The notes beneath the pieces are model-generated. The model was not told the DNA's origin. It was given only the letters and a program-made list of their open reading frames with translations, and ran no database searches. 64,000 nucleotides of DNA from Flavobacterium psychrophilum. GTDB taxonomy: Bacteria > Bacteroidota > Bacteroidia > Flavobacteriales > Flavobacteriaceae. Position numbers and translations under genes: made by a program. Shown here one piece after another: positions 1 to 8,097 of the stretch (position 1 is the stretch's first letter; the number at the start of each line of letters is the position of its first letter). Where the stretch lies: positions 10,676 to 74,675 of the forward strand of contig CAMAWT010000014.1 of the NCBI GenBank assembly GCA_945862065.1, in the 5' to 3' direction.

Positions 1-391
<391 letters not shown>

Positions 392-534
392 TTACAAGAA
401 GCAAAGATAATTTATTTTAGAGTGTATAATTTGTAAATTTATATTTTATTTAACGCTGAAAAATTAACATCTCATTAACATTAAAATATACTTACGGTTA
501 AATTTCAATTTGTTTCTTTGTAAAAAAGTTGTAG

Positions 535-2160
535 ATGTTTACATTTTTCAAAAAACTAACTAATTTACAAAGAATTACGTTTTTAATAATATTCATAATT
601 TACATACACAATTTGTTTATTGATGTAATGGGAGTAGATGCAGCGCAATATGCAGCTATTGCTTTTGAAATGTCTCAAACTAATTCCTTTTTAGAAGTTA
701 AAGAATTTGGATTGGATTATTTAGATAAACCGCCTTTGTTATTTTGGCTTTCAAGTTGTAGCATCAAACTTTTTGGCCCATCAAATTTTGCTTACAAATT
801 ACCTTCTTTTTTATTTTTACTTGGTTCTTTGTTTGCTGTTTATAGAGTTAGCATCTTGTACTACAGTGAAAAAATTGCTATAAATGCTTTTCTTATATTA
901 GCAACTACTCAAGCATTTTTTTTAATTACTAATGATGTTCGTACAGACACTTTACTAACCTCTTGTACAATCATTTCTGTTTGGTTGTTTTCTGAATATT
1001 TTGAGAAAAGAAAAATTGTTCATTTAATAGTAGCTTCTGTTTTTTTGAGTTTAGGAATGTTAGCTAAAGGACCTATTGGAGCTATTGCTGTTTTATTTCC
1101 GATATTTATACATTTAATGTATCAAAATAAATGGCGAGATATTTTCAATTTTAAGTGGCTGTTAGTTTTAGTAATTGTTGCTTTGTTTCTTTTTCCGATG
1201 TCTTACGGTTTGTATAACCAATTTGATTTACATCCAGAAAAAGAAAAAAGCGGCTTGTATTTTTATTATTGGTTGCAAAGTTTCGGAAGAATAACCGGAG
1301 AAAATGTTTGGAATAACGGCTTGCCTTGGCATTTCTTTTTAGGGTCTAGTGCTTGGGACTTTTTTCCTTGGATTGTTCCACTTTACGTTGCCGTTTTCTT
1401 TAAGATTAAATCCCTTTTTACATCCAAAGACAAGGTGCCTGAGTTATTTTCATTGGTCGGTTTTATTGCTATTTTTGCGATGATGTCTTTATCAAAATAC
1501 AAACTTCCGCACTATGTTTTTGTAACTTTTCCGTTCGCATCCATTTTGTTATCAGAATATATTTCCAATTTAGATTTTAAATATTGGAAACGTTGGAAAA
1601 CAATGTTCTACGTTTTCGGAATTATTGTATTGGTACTAATGTTGATTTATCAACAATTCTTCTTTACCCAAACCAATAGTTGGCTTTTGGTTTGCATTGT
1701 TCTGCAACTATTTATTTTATTTTATTTTAGAAAATCTAAATCTCAAAGTATTTCTGAACTTGCTATTTTAGTTTTGGTATTAAATGTTTTTTTGAGTTTT
1801 GTTTTTTATCCAAAATTATTGTCATTTCAAGGAGATTCAAGTGCTGCAAAATGGGCAGAAACGAACATCAAAAAGGAAGAAATATATGTGTTTGAAAAAC
1901 CATCGCATTTGTATAATTTCTATTCCAAAAATCCATTTACAAAAGTATTACCAAAATCACAAATTAATACAAACAAAAACGACTATTGGCTTTATATTTG
2001 GGAGGAAGATTTACCCAAATTACAATCATTACAAGGAAAAATAACCGCAAAAAAAGAGTTCGTAAATTATCCAATTACACAATTAAAATTGAATTTTTTA
2101 CTTGAAAATAAAAGAGCAAACGAACTTGAAAAAAGATATTTAATAAAAATTGAAAATTAA
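535..2160 (+). CDS. ArnT/PMT-family membrane glycosyltransferase
   Basis: A 541-residue polytopic membrane protein with roughly a dozen hydrophobic segments, close to the usual length of ArnT (GT83). The first periplasmic loop holds a D-A-A-Q-Y motif (near residue 36), where the family's catalytic acidic residue sits, followed by DYLDKPPLLFW, a strong ArnT/PMT_2 hallmark. LAKGPIGA and LSKYKLPHYVF further on are also typical. Such enzymes move a sugar from a polyprenyl-phosphate donor to lipid A or another envelope acceptor. The next gene, 6 bases downstream, is a polyprenyl-phosphate sugar synthase type GT2, so the pair probably makes and uses the same lipid-linked sugar. The acceptor is not known from sequence. 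Confidence 0.85.
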   Translation: MFTFFKKLTNLQRITFLIIFIIYIHNLFIDVMGVDAAQYAAIAFEMSQTNSFLEVKEFGLDYLDKPPLLFWLSSCSIKLFGPSNFAYKLPSFLFLLGSLFAVYRVSILYYSEKIAINAFLILATTQAFFLITNDVRTDTLLTSCTIISVWLFSEYFEKRKIVHLIVASVFLSLGMLAKGPIGAIAVLFPIFIHLMYQNKWRDIFNFKWLLVLVIVALFLFPMSYGLYNQFDLHPEKEKSGLYFYYWLQSFGRITGENVWNNGLPWHFFLGSSAWDFFPWIVPLYVAVFFKIKSLFTSKDKVPELFSLVGFIAIFAMMSLSKYKLPHYVFVTFPFASILLSEYISNLDFKYWKRWKTMFYVFGIIVLVLMLIYQQFFFTQTNSWLLVCIVLQLFILFYFRKSKSQSISELAILVLVLNVFLSFVFYPKLLSFQGDSSAAKWAETNIKKEEIYVFEKPSHLYNFYSKNPFTKVLPKSQINTNKNDYWLYIWEEDLPKLQSLQGKITAKKEFVNYPITQLKLNFLLENKRANELEKRYLIKIEN

Positions 2161-2166
2161 AAAAAA

Positions 2167-2886
2167 ATGAAAAAATTATCCATCATAGTACCAGCCTACA
2201 ATGAAGCCCGAACGATAAATTTGATATTAGATAAAATAAAATCAGTTTCGCTTATAAATGGTATTGAAAAGGAAGTAATTATCATCAATGATTGTTCTAC
2301 AGATGCAACCGAAGAAGCAATTTTAGGTTATATTAACAAAAATCCTGATATAAATATAAATTATTTCAAACATCCCATAAACAAAGGAAAAGGTGCTGCG
2401 CTTCATACCGGAATCCAAAAGGCAACTGGGGATTATTTGATCATTCAGGATGCTGATTTAGAATACGATCCAAATGAATACAACTTGTTGATAAAACCCA
2501 TATTAGATGGTTTTGCAGACATTGTTTATGGATCTCGATTTATGGGTGGAAACCCACATAGAATTCTCTTTTTTTGGCACACCATAGGAAATAAATTTCT
2601 AACCTTTTTATCGAATCTGTTTACAAATTTGAACTTATCCGATATGGAAACGTGTTATAAAATGTTCAACACTAAAATTATTCAAGGTATTCAATTGAAC
2701 GAAAACAGGTTTGGATTTGAACCAGAAATAACAGCCAAAATAGCTCGTTTACCTAAAATTAGAATATATGAAGTTGGTATTTCATATTATGGTAGAACTT
2801 ATGAAGAAGGTAAAAAAATTGGATGGAAAGATGGCGTCAGAGCATTATATTGCATCATGAAATATGGTTTTTTCAAAATGAAATAA
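2167..2886 (+). CDS. GT2 glycosyltransferase, dolichyl/undecaprenyl-phosphate sugar synthase type
   Basis: A 239-residue GT-A fold protein. It opens with [13 protein letters not shown], carries the nucleotide-binding NDCSTD near residue 41 and the metal-binding DADLEYDP near residue 95, then YGSRFMGG and DMETCYKMF, as in DPM1-like synthases. It has no C-terminal membrane domain, unlike the GtrB-like protein at 32177. It likely transfers a sugar from a nucleotide donor to a polyprenyl phosphate at the cytoplasmic face. It follows the ArnT-like gene by 6 bases, presumably in one transcript. The sugar is not identifiable from sequence. Confidence 0.85.
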   Translation: MKKLSIIVPAYNEARTINLILDKIKSVSLINGIEKEVIIINDCSTDATEEAILGYINKNPDININYFKHPINKGKGAALHTGIQKATGDYLIIQDADLEYDPNEYNLLIKPILDGFADIVYGSRFMGGNPHRILFFWHTIGNKFLTFLSNLFTNLNLSDMETCYKMFNTKIIQGIQLNENRFGFEPEITAKIARLPKIRIYEVGISYYGRTYEEGKKIGWKDGVRALYCIMKYGFFKMK

Positions 2887-2954
2887 GCCTTTTATTTGAA
2901 AAATGATAGGTGGAAAAACTGTTTAAAACATTTCACAACTTATCAAAAATAATA

Positions 2955-2985
2955 TTGTAGTAGCAAAAAATTAAAAGTATTTTTG
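2955..2985 (+). promoter_or_regulatory. Bacteroidetes-type promoter for the transketolase genes
   Basis: TTG at 2955-2957 and TATTTTTG at 2978-2985, separated by 20 bases. This matches the Flavobacterium -33/-7 consensus TTG-N-TAnnTTTG and lies just upstream of the ATG at 3009. Confidence 0.6.
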
Positions 2986-3008
2986 TATCATAATTTTAAC
3001 TACAAACA

Positions 3009-3854
3009 ATGTCAAATACACAACAATTAAACGACTTTACGACCCAAGTTAGAAGAGATATTCTTCGTATGGTTCATGCCGTAAACTCTGGACATCCGGG
3101 GGGATCACTCGGATGTGCCGAATTTTTAGTAACGCTTTACCAAAATATCATGTCCCGCAAAGAGGGATTTGATATGGACGGAATAGGTGAAGATTTATTT
3201 TTCTTGTCAAACGGACACATATCTCCTGTTTTTTATAGTGTTTTAGCTCGTAGCGGCTACTTTCCAGTAGCGGAATTAGCGACTTTCAGAAAATTAAATT
3301 CACGTTTGCAAGGTCACCCAACCACGCACGAAGGATTGCCAGGAATCCGCATGGCATCTGGTTCGCTAGGTCAAGGTTTGTCTGTTGCAATTGGTGCAGC
3401 TCAAGCCAAAAAATTGAACAATGACAACCATCTTATTTATGCCCTTTTAGGCGATGGTGAGTTGCAAGAAGGACAAAACTGGGAAGCCATCATGTATGCT
3501 TCAGCTAAAAAAGTAGATAATCTTATTGCAACCATTGACCTTAACGGAAAACAAATTGACGGTACTACAGACGAAGTGTTGAACATGGGCAGCATCAAAG
3601 CAAAATTTGAAGCTTTTGGATGGGATGTTTTGGATATTGCCACAGGAAACGACATTAACGCCATAAAAAATGTTTTAACCGAAGCCAAAGGAAAATCAGG
3701 AAACGGAAAACCAGTTTGTATTTTATTACATACCGAAATGGGTAATGGTGTCGATTTTATGATGCACACTCACGCTTGGCACGGAAAAGCACCAAACGAT
3801 GAGCAACTAGCCAACGCATTGGCACAAAACCCAGAAACATTAGGAGATTATTAA
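3009..3854 (+). CDS. transketolase, N-terminal subunit
   Basis: A 281-residue thiamine-diphosphate-binding half of transketolase. SGHPGGSLGCAEF lies near residue 27, and GDGELQEGQNWEA near residue 148 is the TPP/Mg2+ GDG...N motif. It pairs with the C-terminal subunit at 4489 to move two-carbon ketol units between pentose-phosphate sugars. The split form with two adjacent genes is common in Bacteroidetes. Here the halves are not adjacent: a foreign-looking secreted-protein gene starts 5 bases after this stop. A promoter with good -33/-7 elements precedes it. Confidence 0.95.
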   Translation: MSNTQQLNDFTTQVRRDILRMVHAVNSGHPGGSLGCAEFLVTLYQNIMSRKEGFDMDGIGEDLFFLSNGHISPVFYSVLARSGYFPVAELATFRKLNSRLQGHPTTHEGLPGIRMASGSLGQGLSVAIGAAQAKKLNNDNHLIYALLGDGELQEGQNWEAIMYASAKKVDNLIATIDLNGKQIDGTTDEVLNMGSIKAKFEAFGWDVLDIATGNDINAIKNVLTEAKGKSGNGKPVCILLHTEMGNGVDFMMHTHAWHGKAPNDEQLANALAQNPETLGDY

Positions 3855-3859
3855 ATTGC

Positions 3860-4492
3860 ATGAAAAAAATAATACTATTTTTAATAATCATTTTTAGCAA
3901 AAACGCATTTTGTCAAGATTACCATTTTGATAAATTTCTTCAATATTCAGAAATTGATAGAGCTGAAATAATAATCATGACTAATACAAAGGATAGTAGT
4001 TACTTTTTTCTACATTCAAATCGTGGAAATCATTTTGAGGGTCGAATTATAGATAGTAAAAATAAAATGTATCATTCTTTTCTATTAAAAAATTATAATA
4101 ATTCAATTTTGTTTGAATACATTGAGTCAGATTCTATAGTAATGAAAACACCTTGTAAAGACATTGATAATTATTTTAAAATTGAAGAGAATCCTATTGA
4201 TACAATAAGTTCAAATTTTAAAATAATTAAGTATAAAAGTTTAAGTAAAAAGGCAATAATTCAAACTGCTGATTTTGATGCAAAAAAAGTTGATTATAAT
4301 ACTGAAAATATTTTAAATACTTTTTTTAGTCATTTTATTTATTGTCAAAAAATTACTGTTCCAAATTATTTACCAACTTCAATAGTATTAGATTATAGAA
4401 ATGGTATTAAAGTAAAATCAGTGTTGAAAAAAGATGTAAACCTAAATACAGTTTTAACTGTAAAAGAAAAAAAATATAAAGAAAAAATATGA
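3860..4492 (+). CDS. putative secreted protein inserted between the transketolase genes
   Basis: A 210-residue protein of no recognised family. The N-terminus (MKKIILFLIIIFSKNAFC) is a signal peptide ending near a Cys-Gln, so it is exported. The rest is Lys/Asn/Ile-rich and probably beta-stranded. Its codons are visibly more AT-rich than those of the transketolase genes on either side. The stop TGA overlaps the tktC start (ATGA at 4489-4492), and the gap to tktN is 5 bases, so the gene is co-transcribed and probably translationally coupled. There is no functional link to transketolase that I can see, and it may be a recent arrival. Confidence 0.75.
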   Translation: MKKIILFLIIIFSKNAFCQDYHFDKFLQYSEIDRAEIIIMTNTKDSSYFFLHSNRGNHFEGRIIDSKNKMYHSFLLKNYNNSILFEYIESDSIVMKTPCKDIDNYFKIEENPIDTISSNFKIIKYKSLSKKAIIQTADFDAKKVDYNTENILNTFFSHFIYCQKITVPNYLPTSIVLDYRNGIKVKSVLKKDVNLNTVLTVKEKKYKEKI

Positions 4493-5442
4493 AAAAATAT
4501 ACCAACACAGGCAGCAAAGATACCCGTTCAGGTTTTGGAGCTGGAATGACCGAATTGGGTCAAAAAAATGAAAATGTAGTAGCACTTTGTGCCGACTTAA
4601 TTGGATCGTTAAAATTTGATGATTTCAAAAAAAACCACCCAGAACGTTTCTTTCAAATCGGAATCGCAGAAGCCAACATGATTGGCATTGCGGCAGGTTT
4701 AACCATTGGAGGTAAAATTCCGTTTACGGGTACTTTTGCCAACTTTTCAACAGGTAGAGTGTATGACCAAATCCGTCAATCGGTAGCTTACTCTGATAAA
4801 AACGTAAAAATATGTGCCTCTCACGCAGGTCTTACACTTGGTGAAGACGGTGCAACACATCAAATCCTTGAAGATATTGGATTAATGAAAATGTTGCCAG
4901 GTATGACCGTAATCAACACTTGCGATTATAACCAAACCAAAGCAGCAACCATTGCACTAGCTGATCACCATGGTCCAGCTTACTTACGTTTTGGTCGCCC
5001 AGTTGTGCCCAACTTTATGCCTGTCGACGAGCCATTTGTAATTGGTAAAGCAATTATTTTGCAAGAAGGTACTGATGTAACTATTATTGCAACAGGTCAC
5101 TTAGTTTGGGAAGCATTAGTTGCTGCCGAAGCTCTAGAAGCCAAAGGCATTTCAGCTGAAGTCATCAACATCCACACCATCAAACCATTGGACGAAGAAG
5201 CGATTTTAAAATCGGTTGCTAAAACAGGTTGTGTAGTAACAGCCGAAGAGCACAACATCATTGGCGGATTGGGTGAAAGCGTTTCTAGAACCTTGGTTCA
5301 GAACCATTTAGTTCCTCAAGAGTTTGTGGCAGTAAACGATAGTTTTGGCGAAAGCGGCACCCCAGATCAATTGATGGAAAAATACAAACTGAACAACCAA
5401 GCCATTGTTGCTGCCGTTGAAAAAGTAGTGAAGAGAAAATAA
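4489..5442 (+). CDS. transketolase, C-terminal subunit
   Basis: A 317-residue second half of split transketolase: pyrimidine-binding domain first (GIAEANMIGIAAG near residue 57, with the Glu that activates the TPP aminopyrimidine), then the C-terminal transketolase domain with ATGHLVWEAL and FGESGTPDQLM. It forms the active enzyme with the 3009 gene. Its ATG overlaps the stop of the inserted secreted-protein gene. A Rho-independent terminator follows at 5465. Confidence 0.95.
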   Translation: MKKYTNTGSKDTRSGFGAGMTELGQKNENVVALCADLIGSLKFDDFKKNHPERFFQIGIAEANMIGIAAGLTIGGKIPFTGTFANFSTGRVYDQIRQSVAYSDKNVKICASHAGLTLGEDGATHQILEDIGLMKMLPGMTVINTCDYNQTKAATIALADHHGPAYLRFGRPVVPNFMPVDEPFVIGKAIILQEGTDVTIIATGHLVWEALVAAEALEAKGISAEVINIHTIKPLDEEAILKSVAKTGCVVTAEEHNIIGGLGESVSRTLVQNHLVPQEFVAVNDSFGESGTPDQLMEKYKLNNQAIVAAVEKVVKRK

Positions 5443-5464
5443 AAATCACATACGATCAAAAATC

Positions 5465-5496
5465 AAACCCCAAAAAGTAACTTTTTTGGGGTTTTT
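5465..5496 (+). terminator. Rho-independent terminator after transketolase
   Basis: Stem built from ACCCCAAAAAG and CTTTTTTGGGGT around a TAA loop, followed directly by a T run. It lies 22 bases after the tktC stop. Confidence 0.85.
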
Positions 5497-5536
5497 CATT
5501 TTAAAGAATGTTTCTATTCAAAACTCGTAATTAATT

Positions 5537-5657
5537 AGAAGCACACAACCGCATTCCAGTTGAAACCTCCTCCCGCTTTCGCCTTTATCTTGCTCCGTAA
5601 ACTACGCAAGGATATCGGCTCAATCGGGGCTAGAATTGATGTTTTGTTTTTCAGATG
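5537..5657 (-). repeat. structured dispersed repeat, copy A
   Basis: Minus-oriented copy of the family described in the findings. Read on the minus strand it runs TAGCCCCGATTGAGCCGATA, a stem CTTGC...GCAAG, then AAAGGCGAAAGCGGGAG and a right end TGTGCTTCTAA. The outer pairing is CCCG with CGGG. With copy B it brackets the 5.5-11.9 kb defence region in inverted orientation. Confidence 0.85.
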
Positions 5658-5663
5658 ACTTTT

Positions 5664-5826
5664 TATTGGAAGGCAATAGGAAATAGGCATTAGGCAATAG
5701 TTTTAATCACCGATAAATATGAAAATTAGTTTTTCAGTTGTAGTTTTCAGGGTTCAGTCGCAGGGTTCAGTCTGATTTTTCAGTTTTCAGTCTAATTTTT
5801 CATTTTTCAGTCTGATTTTTCATTTT
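5664..5826. repeat. degenerate short repeats (GGCAATAGG and TTTTCAGTC units)
   Basis: 5668-5700 contains overlapping GGCAATAGG/GGCATTAGG units that recur beside copy B (11693-11720, inverted) and copy C (16056-16087). 5735-5826 is a run of loose TTTTTCAGTC-like units. No coding potential is seen. They appear to be extensions of the structured repeat rather than independent elements. Confidence 0.6.
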
Positions 5827-5828
5827 TT

Positions 5829-5855
5829 AGAATCTCAAATTTGTGTGAATTTGTG
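5829..5855 (+). repeat. outer arm of the inverted repeat bracketing the defence region (left)
   Basis: 27 bases (AGAATCTCAAATTTG...) recur exactly, inverted, at 11566-11592. Together with copies A and B and the GGCAATAGG units, they make the two ends of the 5.5-11.9 kb block imperfect mirror images over about 300 bases. Confidence 0.75.
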
Positions 5856-5910
5856 AAATATGTGGTTAAACAAATTGACATTGAAATTACAATTGTGAAT
5901 TACGCTTTCC

Positions 5911-5925
5911 AAACCTGTCAGGGTT
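5911..5925. repeat. short near-palindromic repeat AAACCTGTCAGGGTT
   Basis: Near-palindrome; a perfect-arm version (AACCCTGTCAGGGTT) is at 11465 and a degraded one (AAACCTGTGAGAGTTT) near 10580. Short dispersed palindromes of this kind are common in Bacteroidetes intergenic DNA. Confidence 0.5.
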
Positions 5926-6022
5926 CTAATCTGACAAAGTTGACAACAGTTATTTAGAACTGAAAACTAAAAAACTACCCATAAATTTCACTACTTTTGA
6001 AATCTTTAAAACTAAATGCCAA

Positions 6023-6142
6023 ATGAAATACAAAAACATCCGTGAGGAAGAACTCAAAAACAAAGTAGGCGCCGGCTGGTTCAAAACTTTTGATACCACC
6101 GAAATACTTGGTAATATCGATTTTAAGGTGAAATTAACATAA
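6023..6142 (+). pseudogene. duplicated 5' end of the methylase gene
   Basis: Bases 6023-6130 match 8098-8205, the first 108 bases of the large methylase gene, with two differences that I can count (GGC for GAC, AAG for ACG). The frame stays open for 39 codons and ends with a TAA at 6140. This is probably the original start of the methylase gene, separated from its body when the ATPase-nuclease pair arrived, leaving a second copy of the gene start downstream. Confidence 0.85.
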
Positions 6143-6154
6143 GGAAAAAAATAG

Positions 6155-6162
6155 TATATTTG
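6155..6162 (+). promoter_or_regulatory. -7 element for the ATPase-nuclease-methylase genes
   Basis: TATATTTG matches the Bacteroidetes -7 box (TAnnTTTG), 24 bases before the ATG at 6186. No clear TTG sits at the right distance upstream. Confidence 0.5.
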
Positions 6163-6185
6163 TAAACAAAAGATTTTTACACGAA

Positions 6186-7574
6186 ATGAAAATACAAATA
6201 AATAATTTAGGTGCAATTAAAGAAGGAACTATTGACTTATCTAAAAAGTTGAATGTTTTTTGTGGTCCTAACGGAACAGGTAAAACCTATTTGGCATATG
6301 CGGTTTATGGTTTATTAAAAACCCAAATTCATGTAGGTTCAAATAAAGAATTAGTGAAAAACTTAATTGATAAAAAAAAGTATCTTTACCCTATAGATTT
6401 TACTGCTCTAAATCAATACAGAAATCTTTTAATCACTAATTTTAAAGAAGATTTAGATAGTTTATTTGGAATAGGTGAAGATTTAGCCAAACAATATTTT
6501 GCGGATACAATCATTAATTATAATGAAACAGAACAAGAGTTTGAGGAAAAATTAACGGAATGTAGTTTTGAAACCTTTTTAGACATAAAAAAAATTAATC
6601 TAAAAATTTCAAAAGAAATAAATTCAAAAGAAATAGCATTAGAAATAACAGATTATACAATTTCTAATGATGACATTGAGATGTTAGAAATATTTTTACA
6701 CTCAACTATTTTATTGTTATTATCTAAATATCCAATTAGTTCTACTTTTATATTGCCTGTTGAGCGAAATTCAATTTTTACTTTCAGTAAAGAATTGTCT
6801 ATCAAGAAACAAGAGGCAGTTGATCATTTTCATGCCATGACAGGCAAAAATCAAATTGACCGTTTTGATTTGTTGTTTAAAAAAACTACCCGTTACCCGC
6901 TTGCAATAAAAGATGGGTTAATGATAGCCGAAGATTTAGCAGAAACCAAAAAAAATAAAAGTCCTTTTTATGATTTAGGAATCGAAATAGAAACTGAATT
7001 ATTGCATGGAAAGGTTATCATATCAAGTGAAGGTGAGATTCAATTTGAACCAGAAAAAGCAAAGAAAAGATTTTTGCCTATTCACATGACAGCATCAATT
7101 ATTAAATCTTTAGCCAGCTTGGTAATTTATTTAAAACACATTGCCAAAAAGAATGATTTAATTATCATTGATGAACCCGAAATAAACCTTCATCCCGACA
7201 ATCAAATTATTCTAACACGTTTGTTTGCCCGATTAATAAATAAAGGTTTTAGATTATTGATTAGCACTCATAGCGATTATGTTGTGCGAGAAATTAATAA
7301 TTTAATCATGCTTTCGTCTAAAAAAGATGAAGTTATAAAACTTAAAAATACTTTTGGATATAATGATGATGAATACATAAACCAGGAAGATATTGACGTT
7401 CATTTTTTTGATTATCCAAAAAAGAAAACAGGAAACAAACATGTTTTGATAGAAAAATTAGAAATTCTGTCTAGTGGTTTTGAAATCCCTTCAGTTAATA
7501 AAACCATTGAAGAACAAAATGAAATTGCAGAAGAGTTGTTTTACGCATTAGAATACGCAGGCAATGACGAGTAA
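6186..7574 (+). CDS. ABC-type ATPase (OLD/RecF-like, AAA_21 class), probable defence protein
   Basis: A 462-residue P-loop ATPase. Walker A is GPNGTGKT at residues 27-34. Walker B is LIIIDEPEINLHPD near residue 325, where the EPE/LHP form is typical of OLD, RecF and PtuA-like ATPases. The switch His follows in STHSDYVV near residue 360. There is no TOPRIM domain, so it is not a complete OLD nuclease. The nuclease function is likely supplied by the next gene, which overlaps it by 11 bases. ATPase plus separate nuclease resembles the layout of Septu (PtuA with an HNH partner), but the partner here is a PD-(D/E)XK protein. The codons are AT-rich compared with the methylase. Function in phage defence is inferred from context. 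Confidence 0.8.
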   Translation: MKIQINNLGAIKEGTIDLSKKLNVFCGPNGTGKTYLAYAVYGLLKTQIHVGSNKELVKNLIDKKKYLYPIDFTALNQYRNLLITNFKEDLDSLFGIGEDLAKQYFADTIINYNETEQEFEEKLTECSFETFLDIKKINLKISKEINSKEIALEITDYTISNDDIEMLEIFLHSTILLLLSKYPISSTFILPVERNSIFTFSKELSIKKQEAVDHFHAMTGKNQIDRFDLLFKKTTRYPLAIKDGLMIAEDLAETKKNKSPFYDLGIEIETELLHGKVIISSEGEIQFEPEKAKKRFLPIHMTASIIKSLASLVIYLKHIAKKNDLIIIDEPEINLHPDNQIILTRLFARLINKGFRLLISTHSDYVVREINNLIMLSSKKDEVIKLKNTFGYNDDEYINQEDIDVHFFDYPKKKTGNKHVLIEKLEILSSGFEIPSVNKTIEEQNEIAEELFYALEYAGNDE

Positions 7575-8085
7575 TTTAGAACGATTGTCAAATATTTTAG
7601 ATGATTTTTTTAAAGAGGAAACAATATCTAAATTGCAAGAGCCAAAAGAAAATATGTTCATTGAATTTATTTCAGATAACCAAAAATTTTTGAGTTTTTC
7701 TTTTGATAAACAACCATTACCAAAAAATGATTTCCCAAAAGGTATTTTCCCATTTTTTAACAGAGGAACAGGAAAAGTAACATCATTTTGTGATTACATT
7801 ATTTTTACAGAGAAAGCAGGAAACCTTTATATTTTATTAATTGAATTGAAAGCTGGAAAAGATAATGTTAACAAACAATTGGAAGCCGGTAGATGTTTTT
7901 CAGAATATATAATTTCAACACTAAACAGAGTATATAATCTTAACATTTCACCTCAAATTCGCAAAATTTCAATCAGAAAAACTCATGTAACTCCAAAACC
8001 GCAACAAAGAAAAAAAGTTGAATATTTAGATAATCTACACACTTTTCGTGATTCAAAATTTTGGTTAAAAAAATATTTAGATTAA
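7564..8085 (+). CDS. small PD-(D/E)XK nuclease, partner of the ATPase
   Basis: A 173-residue protein without a named family that I recognise. Residues 77-96 carry the PD-(D/E)XK pattern: Asp77 in FCDYIIF, then a hydrophobic strand ending IELKAG with Glu94 and Lys96, and a following helix containing Gln105 (KQLEAG). The C-terminus is basic (RKTHVTPKPQQRKK), which suits DNA or RNA binding. It starts inside the ATPase gene (11-base overlap) and ends 12 bases before the methylase, so all three are probably co-transcribed. Nuclease assignment is by motif; substrate is unknown. Confidence 0.65.
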   Translation: MTSNLERLSNILDDFFKEETISKLQEPKENMFIEFISDNQKFLSFSFDKQPLPKNDFPKGIFPFFNRGTGKVTSFCDYIIFTEKAGNLYILLIELKAGKDNVNKQLEAGRCFSEYIISTLNRVYNLNISPQIRKISIRKTHVTPKPQQRKKVEYLDNLHTFRDSKFWLKKYLD

Positions 8086-8097
8086 TTTTTTTTAGAA

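Noticed and set aside
5735..5826. Run of TTTTTCAGTC-like units as a possible CRISPR or VNTR array
   Set aside because: Units differ in length and sequence, there are no unique spacers of constant size, and no cas genes are near. It is better seen as degenerate low-complexity repeat.
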